Counted from the first letter of the stretch, positions 1 through 7,740 are shown. The stretch is 64,000 bases of DNA from CAIKMD01 sp963729935 (GCA_963729935.1 CAVSPW010000004.1:248001-312000); one strand, 5' to 3'. Notes: generated from the sequence alone by a model not told the origin. Translations and numbers: made by a program.

Positions 1-82
1 CGCCCGGCTTTGCCCCGGCGGGCCGGTGCAGCACCCCGTTGATCTTCAACCCGGCCGACTGGAATGTGACGCGCTCTTCCAT
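1..82 (-). CDS. Alpha/beta hydrolase (dienelactone hydrolase-like), N-terminus only
   Basis: A leftward gene that runs off the window edge; only 27 codons are visible. The ATG at 82 is preceded by GGAGG with 8 bases of spacing, a strong ribosome site, so the start is well supported. The visible protein contains VTFQSAGLKINGVLHRP, the usual first beta strands of alpha/beta hydrolases of the dienelactone hydrolase or acyl-CoA thioester hydrolase type. The catalytic region is outside the window. It is divergent from the Rieske oxygenase gene, with about 100 bases between the two starts, so both promoters must lie in 83-185. The family call rests on a short segment. Confidence 0.6.
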   Translation of the reverse strand, partial: MEERVTFQSAGLKINGVLHRPAGAKPG

Positions 83-185
83 GATGAAATCCTCCGTTTT
101 CCGTTCTCAGACCTATGCCGCAGAGAGGTGCCTCCCGCAATCGGATTTGCTACAATGCAGCCATAAATTATCGGCTTGGGGGTGG

Positions 186-1220
186 ATGATGTCGGGCAGG
201 TTCATAAAAGACGCCTGGTACGTGGCCGCGCAGGCCGACGAGGTCGGCCGGGTTCCGCTGGGGCGGCTTCTCCTGGGCGAGCCGGTGGTGATGTTCCGCA
301 AGGAGGACGGCACGGCCGTCGCGATCGAGGATCGCTGCTGCCATCGCCGCGCACCCTTGTCGAAGGGCAAGCTTTTGGGCGACTGGCTGCAATGCGGCTA
401 TCACGGCTTCACTTTCGACGGCAGCGGCGCCTGTGTCCGCATCCCGGGCCAGGAGCGGGTGCCGCATAGCCTCGGCGTGCAAGCCTACAAGCTGGTCGAG
501 AAGCATGGTTATCTCTGGATATGGATGGGGGAGGGCGCGAAGGCCGATCCCGCCTCCATTCCCGATTTCCATCAGAATGACGATCCGGGCTGGACGGTCG
601 TGCGCAGCCGCCTGCCGATCGGCGCACATTACTTGCTCGTCGTCGAGAACCTCATCGATCTTTCCCATGTCGGCATCGTCCACGCCAAGACCATCGGCAC
701 CGACGACAGCAATGCGGAGCTCAAATTCGAGCGCGGCGCGAATTCGCTGCGGGTGGTGCGCGCGCCCACCGAAGTCGCGACCGCGCCGCATAACCTGAAA
801 CAGGGCCTCGCCGAGCGCTGCATTTTGGAGAAAACCATCGACTTCATGCCGGCTTGCCAAGTCGCGATTGCGGTGACGACGACCGAGATTGCACCGCAGA
901 AGGCGTCACCCCTGTCCTTGCGGCTGGTCATCCTCAACGCCTGTACGCCCGAGACCGAGCACAGCACGCATTATTTCTGGGCGAGCTGCCGCGACTATCT
1001 GCGCGACGACAAACAGGTCGATGCGTTCTTGAAGAAGGTCACGGTCGAGGCTTTCAACGAGGATAAGGACATCCTCGAGGCGCAGCAGAAATGCATCGAA
1101 CTCGATCCCGAGGCGCCCACCGTCAACGTCCATGCCGATTGGGGCGGCGTCCAGGCGCGCCGCCTCGTCGCGCAGTTGATCGAGCATGAGCGGGTGGCCG
1201 CTGCGGCGGCGGCCGAGTAA
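186..1220 (+). CDS. Rieske 2Fe-2S aromatic-ring oxygenase, VanA-like oxygenase subunit
   Basis: A 344-residue terminal oxygenase expected to hydroxylate or O-demethylate an aromatic substrate using electrons from a separate reductase. The Rieske site is complete: C51-x-H53, 16 residues, then C70-x2-H73. The mononuclear-iron segment ENLIDLSHVGIVH carries the D-x2-H-x4-H ligands. Length and the C-terminal segment ending in RRLVAQLIEHE resemble vanillate O-demethylase or toluenesulfonate monooxygenase oxygenase subunits. The frame is open upstream to 39, but ATG at 186 (or 189) gives the family's usual N-terminus MMSGRFIKDAWYVAA and has a G-rich stretch before it. No VanB-type reductase is nearby, so the electron donor is unknown, and so is the substrate. 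Confidence 0.88.
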   Translation: MMSGRFIKDAWYVAAQADEVGRVPLGRLLLGEPVVMFRKEDGTAVAIEDRCCHRRAPLSKGKLLGDWLQCGYHGFTFDGSGACVRIPGQERVPHSLGVQAYKLVEKHGYLWIWMGEGAKADPASIPDFHQNDDPGWTVVRSRLPIGAHYLLVVENLIDLSHVGIVHAKTIGTDDSNAELKFERGANSLRVVRAPTEVATAPHNLKQGLAERCILEKTIDFMPACQVAIAVTTTEIAPQKASPLSLRLVILNACTPETEHSTHYFWASCRDYLRDDKQVDAFLKKVTVEAFNEDKDILEAQQKCIELDPEAPTVNVHADWGGVQARRLVAQLIEHERVAAAAAAE

Positions 1221-1391
1221 CGGCGGCCGTCGACAGGCTTTGGCGGCGCGCGTCGATTGCTCAAGAATACCGCATAACCAACACAGAACGGGCAGAAGCT
1301 GTTGACCCGATGGCGGGATTGGTGAGAATGGCGCAACGGCTCGGGGGGAACGAGGCATGAACGGTGGTTTGGCGACGAAGCGGATCGGCGC

Positions 1392-2195
1392 ATGACGCTC
1401 GCTGTGGGGAATTCCACCGTTGAAGTGAACGGGATCGAAATCGAGCTTGATGTTCGCGGCAGCGGCCGGCCGCTTCTATTTCTTCATCCCGAGATCGGGT
1501 TCGACCGCGCCGGGCCGGCCTTGGATCTCTTGGCGAAAAACGCGCAGGTGATCGCGCCGACTCATCCCGCTTATGGCAAGGCGAAAATCCCGTCGGCGTT
1601 CAATACGGTTGATGATCTTGCCTATCTCTATCTCGATCTCATGGACCTGCTCGATCTGCGTGAGGTCGCGATGGTGGGCCTCGGCATCGGCGGATGGATC
1701 GCAGGCGAAATCGCGGTGAAGACGACGGCGCGGTTGTCGCGTCTCGTGTTGGCCAATGCCTTCGGCATTAAAATCGGCGATCGCGAGACGCGCGACATCT
1801 TCGACATGTATTTCGTGACCGAAGCCGATCTCGCCAAGATCGTCTATTTCGATGAGGAATGGACGAAACGCGATTTGAGCAAGCTGCCCGACGAGGAGCT
1901 CTATGCGATGGCCCGGGCGCGCGAGGCGACATCGCGCTACGGGTGGAAGCCTTACATGCATGACCCGAAGCTCAAGGGCCGGCTGCACCGGATCCGCGTC
2001 CCGACGCTCGTCCTTTGGGGCGCGGAGGACCGCATCGTCGCGCCCGATTACGGCCGCGCCTATTGTGCCGCCATTCCCGGCGCGTGCTTCGAGGCGATCG
2101 AGCGCGCCGGGCATTTCCCGCATGTCGAGCGCCCGGAGGAATTCGCGCGCATGACCCTGGGCTTCATCGAGGGGAAGGAGCGTTCGCCGCAATGA
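1392..2195 (+). CDS. Alpha/beta-hydrolase fold protein with Gly at the nucleophile position
   Basis: A 267-residue alpha/beta-hydrolase fold protein: oxyanion strand LLFLHPEIG, nucleophile elbow MVGLGIGGWIAGE, late Asp loop LWGAEDRIV and His loop AGHFPHVERPEEFA. The elbow reads G96-L-G98-I-G100, so the Ser of G-x-S-x-G is replaced by Gly (codon GGC at 1683-1685). The Asp and His of the triad are still present. Such a protein may be a non-hydrolytic or cofactor-independent member, or inactive. It overlaps the next gene by four bases (ATGA), so it is translationally coupled to the LLM monooxygenase and probably acts in the same catabolic step series. Confidence 0.85.
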   Translation: MTLAVGNSTVEVNGIEIELDVRGSGRPLLFLHPEIGFDRAGPALDLLAKNAQVIAPTHPAYGKAKIPSAFNTVDDLAYLYLDLMDLLDLREVAMVGLGIGGWIAGEIAVKTTARLSRLVLANAFGIKIGDRETRDIFDMYFVTEADLAKIVYFDEEWTKRDLSKLPDEELYAMARAREATSRYGWKPYMHDPKLKGRLHRIRVPTLVLWGAEDRIVAPDYGRAYCAAIPGACFEAIERAGHFPHVERPEEFARMTLGFIEGKERSPQ

Positions 2196-3385
2196 GGGTG
2201 TTTCACTTTACCGAGCAGCCCTATTCCCCGGCCTGGAAGGATCACGGCGGCGCACTGCGCATCACTATCCCGAACAAGCGGCTCGACCCCAAGCTCGCGG
2301 CCGATCTCTATCACCGCTATTACGACGAATGGCAGCTCGCCGACGAGATCGGCTTCGACATCATGGTCAACGAGCATCATAGCACGGCGACCTGCATGGC
2401 ATCGACCGTGGTGGTGACGCTCTCGATCCTGTCGCGGATCACCAGGAAGGCGCGGCTCCTCGTGCTGGGCTATCCCCTGGTGCATCGGCCCGATCCGCTG
2501 CGCGCGGCGGAAGAGCTCTCGACCATCGACGTGATCTCGCGCGGCCGGCTCGAAATGGGATTCGTCAAAGGCGTGCCGTCGGAATTCACGCCCTCCAACG
2601 CCAATCCCGTCGGTGTGGAGGAGCGATTCTGGGAAGCGCATGACTTCATCATCAAGGCGATGACGAGCCATGACGGGCCCTTCAATTGGGAGAGCGAGAA
2701 TTACCACTATCGCCAGGTCAATATCTGGCCGCGCCCGATGCAGCAGCCGCATCCGCCGGTCTGGAGCACCACTGGCAGCAAGCACAATGCGCAGCGGCTG
2801 GGCGAGAAGGGCTATGTCATGGCCACGCTCGGCACGGGCTACGCGACCCGGCCGCTCTACGACGCCTATCGTGCCGCCTATCGCGAGGCGCATCGGCGGG
2901 CGGCCCCGCCGGATCGTTTCGCGTATCTGGGCCTCATGGCGATCGGCGAGACCGAAGCCGAGGCGCGTCGCCGCGGCGAGCTCGTGGCCGATTACCTGCG
3001 CACTTTGCCCTTCACCCCGGCGCCGTTCCGCAATCCGCCGGGCTTCATCTCGGTCGACGATAATGTCCGGCTGATGAAGGCGGCGGGTCGTCCGCCGAGC
3101 CGCAGCCTCACCAAGGACGGGCGCGCGATCAACATGATGACCGGCAGCGTCCAGGATTTGATCGATGCCGGAATCATGTTCTGCGGCACGCCCGATCAGG
3201 TCTACGACCAGATCGTCGATTTCTGCGGCCATTGCGGCGGCATGGGCAATCTTCTCTCCATGAGCCATGCCGGCTTCATGTCGCATGAGGACACGGCCGA
3301 AAATCTGACGCTCTTCGCCAAAGAGGTTCTGCCGCGTTTGAAGGCCTATCGCCAGCCGGACGAAGCCGCGGTCGCGGCCGAATAG
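2192..3385 (+). CDS. LLM-class flavin-dependent oxidoreductase (luciferase-like monooxygenase)
   Basis: A 397-residue bacterial-luciferase-like TIM-barrel protein that would use reduced FMN from a partner reductase to oxidise an organic substrate. Family landmarks are EWQLADEIGFDIMVNEHHS near residue 45, the LGYPLVHRPDPLRAAEE strand, the IDVISRGRLEMGFVKG segment and IWPRPMQQPHPPVWS. The start is the ATG overlapping the stop of the upstream hydrolase, although the frame stays open further upstream. Together with that hydrolase and the Rieske oxygenase it forms a probable catabolic transcription unit. The substrate cannot be told from sequence. Confidence 0.88.
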   Translation: MRVFHFTEQPYSPAWKDHGGALRITIPNKRLDPKLAADLYHRYYDEWQLADEIGFDIMVNEHHSTATCMASTVVVTLSILSRITRKARLLVLGYPLVHRPDPLRAAEELSTIDVISRGRLEMGFVKGVPSEFTPSNANPVGVEERFWEAHDFIIKAMTSHDGPFNWESENYHYRQVNIWPRPMQQPHPPVWSTTGSKHNAQRLGEKGYVMATLGTGYATRPLYDAYRAAYREAHRRAAPPDRFAYLGLMAIGETEAEARRRGELVADYLRTLPFTPAPFRNPPGFISVDDNVRLMKAAGRPPSRSLTKDGRAINMMTGSVQDLIDAGIMFCGTPDQVYDQIVDFCGHCGGMGNLLSMSHAGFMSHEDTAENLTLFAKEVLPRLKAYRQPDEAAVAAE

Positions 3386-3406
3386 AGCGATGCCGACCGC
3401 GCACCG

Positions 3407-3784
3407 ATGACATCGCGTCTGACTTTGCGCGTCGATCTGGCGCCGGGCCAATCGGTTGGGCCGGGAAAGGTGCGTCTTCTCGAGGCGGTGGCGGATACCG
3501 GCTCGATCTCGAGCGCCGGGCGCCAATTGGGCATGTCCTATCGGCGCGCCTGGATGTTGATCGAGCAGATGAATTTGGGTTTCCGCCGCAAGGTGGTCGC
3601 GACCAAGCTCGGCGGGACGCGCGGTGGCGGCGCGGAGCTGACGCCGTTCGGGCGTGAGCTCGTGCGGCGCTATCGCGCGATCGAAACCAAAGCCGCCGAC
3701 GCGGCCAAGGCGCATCTCGCCTTTCTCGCGCGCGCGGCGCGGCCGCAGAAATCCGCATCGGCCAAGCGCAAACTGAGCCGCTGA
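3407..3784 (+). CDS. ModE-type winged-helix regulator, DNA-binding domain only
   Basis: A 125-residue protein matching the N-terminal LysR-like winged helix of molybdate regulator ModE: LLEAVADTGSISSAGRQLGMSYRRAWMLIEQMN is the helix-turn-helix, and ELTPFGRELVRRYRAIE the wing and dimer helix. The molybdate-binding TOBE/MOP domains of full-length ModE are absent; the protein ends just after the dimer helix. It converges on modA with a 7-base gap, and ModE-like boxes lie upstream of modA, so it is the obvious candidate repressor. How it would sense molybdate without the effector domain is unknown. Short ModE proteins of this sort occur in other proteobacteria. Confidence 0.82.
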   Translation: MTSRLTLRVDLAPGQSVGPGKVRLLEAVADTGSISSAGRQLGMSYRRAWMLIEQMNLGFRRKVVATKLGGTRGGGAELTPFGRELVRRYRAIETKAADAAKAHLAFLARAARPQKSASAKRKLSR

Positions 3785-3791
3785 CGGCGCT

Positions 3792-4571
3792 CTATTTCAG
3801 CACGGCGAAGCCCTGTTTTTCGAAGAAGGGCCTGGCGGCGGCGGATTCGAGAAAAGCGAGAAACTTCGCGGCTTCGGGGTTCCGGCTCGCGGCGGTCAGC
3901 GCGAGCGGATAGATGATCGGCGGATAGGTTTCCGGCGGAAAGACGCCGGCGATCCTTACACCCTTATCCGCGGCCGCGTCGGTCTGATAGACGATGCCGT
4001 AGGGCGCCTCCTTGCGCGAGACATAGAGAAGCGCGGCGCGGACATCTTCGGCGCGCGCAACCCGCTTCTCGACCGTGTTCCAGACACCGAGCTTTTCGAG
4101 CGCCGCCTTGCCGTATTTTCCCGCCGGCACGGCGTCGGGATCGGCCATCGCCAAATGCCCGTCGCCCAGGAGCCCGGCGAGCGGGAAGCCCGGCCTGATG
4201 TCGACATTCGCCTTGTCGTCGGCCGGCGCCACGAGGACGAGCCGGTTGCCGAGCCAATCGGCGCGCGTCGCCGGCTGGATGAGGCCATGCTTGGCGACCT
4301 CGTTCATCCAATCGAGATCCGCCGAGATATAGATATCGGCCGGCGCGCCGTTCTCGATCTGCTTGGCGAGCGCCGAACTCGCCGCGTAGGAGACCTTCAC
4401 CACGGCACCGCCTTTGTCATAGTCCGCCACCGCATCATCGAGCGCGTTCTTCAGGCTCGCCGCGGCAAAGACGAGAACGTCATCCGCGAAGGCGGGGGCC
4501 GGCGCGAGCGCAGTGATCGAGAGAACGGTCGCCGCAAGGGCGCTTCGCCAGCGGTAAGGCCGATGCATCAT
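3792..4571 (-). CDS. modA: ModA, periplasmic molybdate-binding protein
   Basis: A 259-residue substrate-binding protein of the molybdate ABC transporter. A Sec signal peptide ends near residue 29 (LAPAPAFADD). The mature start VLVFAAASLKNALDD is the classic ModA signature, followed by SYAASSALAKQIENGAPADIYIS and the GNRLVLVAP strand; the anion is bound by main-chain and Ser/Thr groups in these segments. No modB or modC is in the window, so the membrane and ATPase parts must be encoded elsewhere. The region upstream contains ModE-like inverted repeats, so repression under molybdate sufficiency is likely. Confidence 0.93.
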   Translation of the reverse strand: MMHRPYRWRSALAATVLSITALAPAPAFADDVLVFAAASLKNALDDAVADYDKGGAVVKVSYAASSALAKQIENGAPADIYISADLDWMNEVAKHGLIQPATRADWLGNRLVLVAPADDKANVDIRPGFPLAGLLGDGHLAMADPDAVPAGKYGKAALEKLGVWNTVEKRVARAEDVRAALLYVSRKEAPYGIVYQTDAAADKGVRIAGVFPPETYPPIIYPLALTAASRNPEAAKFLAFLESAAARPFFEKQGFAVLK

Positions 4572-4629
4572 TGAGTCTCCAAATTATCAATGAGACGGAA
4601 AGGACGGGGGCGCGCCGTCTTGGCGATGA

Positions 4630-4793
4630 CTTCCTCGCCATTTCGGGCAAGGTCATGACCAGCCTTGCAGGCACTCGCTCGCCAGCACGCACGCGCGGGG
4701 CTCGCCGTTTCCGTCGGCGACGCCGATCGAGACGCTGGCGCCGTCGGCGGCGACCGAAAACGCCGTCAGGCGATGCGCGCGTATGGTCGTCAT
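4630..4793 (-). pseudogene. Frameshifted, truncated remnant of a small conserved gene upstream of modA
   Basis: Reading leftward from an ATG at 4793, one frame gives a protein-like start (MTTIRAHRLTAFSVAADG, then ASECLQG) and stops after about 46 codons at 4653. The next frame continues with MTLPEMARK at 4656-4630, which from memory of such small hypothetical proteins is the expected continuation. After that the sequence loses any resemblance and runs into the modA leader. I read this as a gene broken by a frameshift and a 3' deletion. There is no ribosome site before the ATG, which lies 2 bases from the ModE-like box. Identification is tentative. Confidence 0.35.
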
Positions 4794-4795
4794 AT

Positions 4796-4819
4796 CGCTA
4801 TATTTATATAAATATAACG
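4796..4819 (-). promoter_or_regulatory. ModE-like operator upstream of modA
   Basis: An imperfect palindrome: CGCTATAT, 8 bases, then ATATAACG; 7 of 8 positions of the half-sites are complementary. This fits the known ModE half-site pattern (CGnTATAT facing ATATAnCG). It sits about 225 bases upstream of modA and next to the start of the decayed small gene, near the short ModE-like regulator. A function in molybdate repression of modA is inferred. Confidence 0.55.
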
Positions 4820-4870
4820 CGATGTAAAGAGGGCTTGGAAATGGAGCGGCCGACGGCGCGCATGCCTCCA

Positions 4871-4895
4871 CGCTATATCCGATTATATATATCCG
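4871..4895 (-). promoter_or_regulatory. Second, weaker ModE-like site
   Basis: CGCTATAT at 4871-4878 followed by an AT-rich stretch ending ATATATCCG at 4887-4895. The left half is identical to that of the box at 4796; the right half is degenerate. The two sites are about 75 bases apart, roughly seven helical turns, which could allow cooperative binding. Weaker evidence than for the first box. Confidence 0.3.
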
Positions 4896-5305
4896 GAAAG
4901 GCGCAGCCGGGTCTGGCGAGGGATCTTCTCAGTCGAAGACGGCGCAGCCCGAATGCCGGGATTGCAGCTGATCGGCCGCGCCTGAGGGCGTCGCGGCAAA
5001 ATTCTGGAACCTTCGAAGACGCGCCGCCGGACCGAATCGAGCCGCCGCCATGGATCGCAGGTCCTTGGAAGCGCGTCGGTGATGCACGCAAAGGCCCGTC
5101 GCTACGGGGCCGCGATCGACGATACGAAGTTTGCTAAAATTCGTGCAATCTGTGCGGGCCAATCGCGCACATGTGAACCTTCCCTTAAGGAGTATAACCA
5201 CAAATGAAAGGCAGACGAGCCGCGCGCCATAAAACGGCCACGGTTAGCGTCTAGAGTTCTTATTATCCGTATTTGGTAAACGAAGTCTTGTGTGGAGGCC
5301 CTAAG
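4896..5305. other. Non-coding interval between the modA region and the 67-residue small gene
   Basis: No protein-like reading frame is visible on either strand. It should hold promoters for the leftward modA unit and the rightward small gene. Within it, AAGGAG at about 5187-5192 precedes an ATG at 5204 and a 16-codon frame ending at 5254 (MKGRRAARHKTATVSV). This could be a leader peptide for the gene at 5306 or chance. Confidence 0.4.
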
Positions 5306-5509
5306 ATGCAACGGTGGTTGGCAGGCGAACCCAGTCTCGACGAGCTTCTCGGCGACGACATCATGGGGCCGGTGGTTGCCAGCGCGGGCATGAGTCGCGA
5401 ACAGCTGCGTTCAAGCCTCACCGAGATTGCGCGTCGGCTCGCCGAGGGCGGTCACGGCCGTACCGGCCAGAGCGGGAGCGTTGCGGTCCGCGCCCCGGTC
5501 CGCTGCTGA
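5306..5509 (+). CDS. Small conserved hypothetical protein (67 residues)
   Basis: The ATG at 5306 has GGAGG at 5294-5298, 7 bases upstream, a strong ribosome site. The protein begins MQRWLAGEPSLDELLGDDIM and continues with a helical segment (REQLRSSLTEIARRLAEGG). This resembles small alphaproteobacterial proteins in which a short N-terminal motif is followed by 'D.I...M..GV....L...'; no function is known to me. Its last 99 bases overlap the 3' end of the convergent histidine kinase gene. The C-terminal 20 residues look unconserved, which suggests that the overlap arose by stop-codon drift in one of the two genes. Confidence 0.6.
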   Translation: MQRWLAGEPSLDELLGDDIMGPVVASAGMSREQLRSSLTEIARRLAEGGHGRTGQSGSVAVRAPVRC

Positions 5510-6916
5510 GGCGGCGGCAGCCGACGCGAGCGGAAGCTGCAGCAGGACCTTCAGTCCGGGAAACTCGCGGCCCGGCTCATTGTCTTCGAGCCACACGGCC
5601 CCCTCATGGAATTTCGCGACCGCGCGCACGAGGCTGAGCCCCAGCCCGTTGCCGGGCGTGCTGCGGCTGCCTTCCAAGCGCACGAACCGGTCGAATACGG
5701 CTTCGCGCCGCTCGGCCGGTACGCCGGGGCCTGAATCCGCGACTTCCACGCGCGCGACGCCGCCGGCGGCGCCGACGGTCAGGGCGACATAGCCGGCGGG
5801 CGTGTATTTCAGCGCATTGTCGAGCAGGTTGGCGATCGCCTGCGACAGCAAGTGGCGGTCGCCGCGCACCATGACGCTGTCGGCGATGTCGAGCCTCAGG
5901 GCGAGGCCCTGATCGTCCGCTACCGGCTCGTAAAGCTCGGCGACGTTACGCGCGATCTCGGCCAGATCGACCATTCCCATGCCGGCGCGGCGCGTCCCGG
6001 CCTCGGCCTCGGCGATGCTCAACAGCGCGTTGAAGGTGCCAAGAAGATTGTCGGCCTCGGCGATCGTATCGCGCAGCGCCTCGGCATAACGCGCCGCATC
6101 GGGCTTCTCGATCAAGGTCACTTCGAGTCGCGAGCGCAGCCTTGCCAGCGGCGTGCGCAGATCGTGAGCGATATTGTCGGTCACCTGGCGCATGCCCAGC
6201 ATCAGGCTTTCGACTTGATCGAGCATCGAGTTGAGGTTTTGCGCGAGCTGATCAAATTCATCGCCGCTGCCCGTGACCGGCACGCGTTGCGTCAGATCGC
6301 CATGGATGATGCGCGCGCTGGTGCAATTCACGGCATCGACCTTCTGCAGCATGTTGCGCGTCATGAAGAAGCCGCCGACGACGCCGAGCGCGAGGGTGAT
6401 GAGCGCGGCCCAGCCGAGTGTCTGCGTGATGCGCTCGCGGAAGATGCGGGCCTCGTGCAGGTCGCGGCCGACGAGGAGGTGGAAATTTCCGGGAAGGACG
6501 ATGACCCGAGCCTGTGCGCCGTCCGTCTCGGTCACGCCGTCGCGGGTTTCCTGGACCGGAAAGCCGATCCAGCCATCGCCGCGCTCGCCCGCCGAAGGCC
6601 ATTTCTCGAGATTGCCCGTAAGCGGATGCAAGGACGGGTCGGTGATGAGGTAGAGCGTATCGTCGATATTGGTTCGCGTATGGTGCGCGGCGTTGACCCG
6701 CTGCTCGATGATCTCGATGAGCCCGGCGAGGCCGTGCTCCTGATATTGCTCGGCAAGACCCCGGATCTCCGCATCGATCGTCGCCTCGGTCTGGCGTTCG
6801 ATGAAACCGGCGGTCGAGAAGTAGATGAAGGCGAGCAGCGCCAGAACGGAGGTCGCGAACAGCGCGAAATAGACCGCGGCGATCCGGAAGGCGTTGGTGT
6901 TGAGAAGGCGCGGCAC
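5411..6916 (-). CDS. Sensor histidine kinase (HAMP, HisKA, HATPase_c)
   Basis: A 501-residue inner-membrane kinase. A first membrane helix spans about residues 11-34, a periplasmic domain of about 130 residues follows, and a second helix spans about 165-186. HAMP comes next, then the HisKA box with phospho-acceptor H251 (NIAHDLRTPLARL). The N box is AIANLLDNALKYTP, the G1 box DSGPGVP and the G2 box GNGLGLSLV. The last 45 residues are Ala-rich and probably disordered. The start is GTG at 6916, four bases after the stop of the response regulator, so the two are one operon. The stimulus is unknown; the periplasmic domain shows no family I can name. Confidence 0.93.
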   Translation of the reverse strand: MPRLLNTNAFRIAAVYFALFATSVLALLAFIYFSTAGFIERQTEATIDAEIRGLAEQYQEHGLAGLIEIIEQRVNAAHHTRTNIDDTLYLITDPSLHPLTGNLEKWPSAGERGDGWIGFPVQETRDGVTETDGAQARVIVLPGNFHLLVGRDLHEARIFRERITQTLGWAALITLALGVVGGFFMTRNMLQKVDAVNCTSARIIHGDLTQRVPVTGSGDEFDQLAQNLNSMLDQVESLMLGMRQVTDNIAHDLRTPLARLRSRLEVTLIEKPDAARYAEALRDTIAEADNLLGTFNALLSIAEAEAGTRRAGMGMVDLAEIARNVAELYEPVADDQGLALRLDIADSVMVRGDRHLLSQAIANLLDNALKYTPAGYVALTVGAAGGVARVEVADSGPGVPAERREAVFDRFVRLEGSRSTPGNGLGLSLVRAVAKFHEGAVWLEDNEPGREFPGLKVLLQLPLASAAAASAADRGADRNAPALAGTAVTALGEPTRNLGEA

Positions 6917-6920
6917 CGGC

Positions 6921-7595
6921 CTATGCCGCGTCGAGCCGATAGCCGGCGCCGCGCACCGTATGGAGAAGCGCCCGCTCGAACCCCTTGTCGATCTTCTGCC
7001 GCAGCCGGCTCACATGGACGTCGATGACATTGGTCTGAGGATCGAAATGATAGTCCCAGACATTCTCGAGCAGCATGGTGCGGGTGACGACCTGGCCGGC
7101 ATGACGCATCAGGAATTCGAGCAGCCGGAACTCGCGCGGCAGCAATTCGATCTCGCGCGTGCCGCGATGGACGTTGCGTGCGAGGAGATCCATCTCGAGC
7201 TCGCCGACCTTGAGCTTCGTCGTCTGAGGGCTGCCGCTGCCGCGGCGGAGCAGCGCCTCGACGCGCGCCAGCAATTCGGCGAAGGCAAAAGGCTTGACGA
7301 GATAATCATCGCCGCCTGCGCGCAGGCCTTTGACGCGGTCGTCGACCGCGCCGAGCGCGCTCAGGATCAGCACGGGGGTGCGAATCTCCGCGGTGCGCAG
7401 CGCCGCGATGACGGCGAGCCCGTCCATTTTGGGCAGCATGCGATCGATGATCAGCGCGTCGTAATTGCCCGAGCTTGCCATGAAGAGGCCGTCGCGGCCT
7501 TCATGGGCAACGTCGACGACGTAGCCGCTTTCACTTAGTCCCTTGACGACATAGGCGGCCGCTTCGCGGTCGTCCTCGATGACGAGCAGCTTCAT
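6921..7595 (-). CDS. OmpR/PhoB-family response regulator
   Basis: A 224-residue DNA-binding response regulator. The receiver domain (1-115) has the acidic pair D8-D9 (VIEDD), phospho-acceptor D51 (LIIDRMLP), a switch Ser (LILSALG) and the conserved Lys (LVKPFAF). The C-terminal winged helix includes IELLPREFRLLEFLMRH and VIDVHVSRLRQKID. It is the first gene of the pair and is co-transcribed with the sensor kinase at 5411-6916. Autoregulation is usual for the family but no operator was identified here. Confidence 0.95.
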   Translation of the reverse strand: MKLLVIEDDREAAAYVVKGLSESGYVVDVAHEGRDGLFMASSGNYDALIIDRMLPKMDGLAVIAALRTAEIRTPVLILSALGAVDDRVKGLRAGGDDYLVKPFAFAELLARVEALLRRGSGSPQTTKLKVGELEMDLLARNVHRGTREIELLPREFRLLEFLMRHAGQVVTRTMLLENVWDYHFDPQTNVIDVHVSRLRQKIDKGFERALLHTVRGAGYRLDAA

Positions 7596-7659
7596 GCCGG
7601 CGACCTTAGCGCCGCCGAAGCGTCGCCGCCAAGGGCGAGGGCGGCGGCCGGACGCCGTC

Positions 7660-7740
7660 TCAGCTCAAGGTCGTGTAAAGCGCCACCAGCCAGCCGATCA
7701 GCAAGAGAGCGGCGCCTTGGCGGTCCAGTTTGCGGTCCAT
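7660..7740 (-). CDS. 26-residue single-helix membrane miniprotein
   Basis: ATG at 7740 is preceded by GGAGG with 5 bases of spacing (GGAGGCTCGC-ATG). The frame encodes a charged N-terminus (MDRKLDRQG) and one hydrophobic helix (AALLLIGWLVALYTTL), then stops at 7660. It lies 64 bases upstream of the response regulator on the same strand and could share its promoter. Longer in-frame starts exist upstream, but none has a comparable ribosome site. I do not recognise a family. Small single-pass proteins next to two-component genes often modulate the sensor; that role here is a guess. Confidence 0.5.
   Translation of the reverse strand: MDRKLDRQGAALLLIGWLVALYTTLS

Noticed and set aside
2060..3715. 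A 551-codon leftward frame opposite the LLM monooxygenase and ModE-like genes
   Set aside because: It spans two genes of the other strand, shows no recognisable domain and has no ribosome site at its start; codon-bias artefact.
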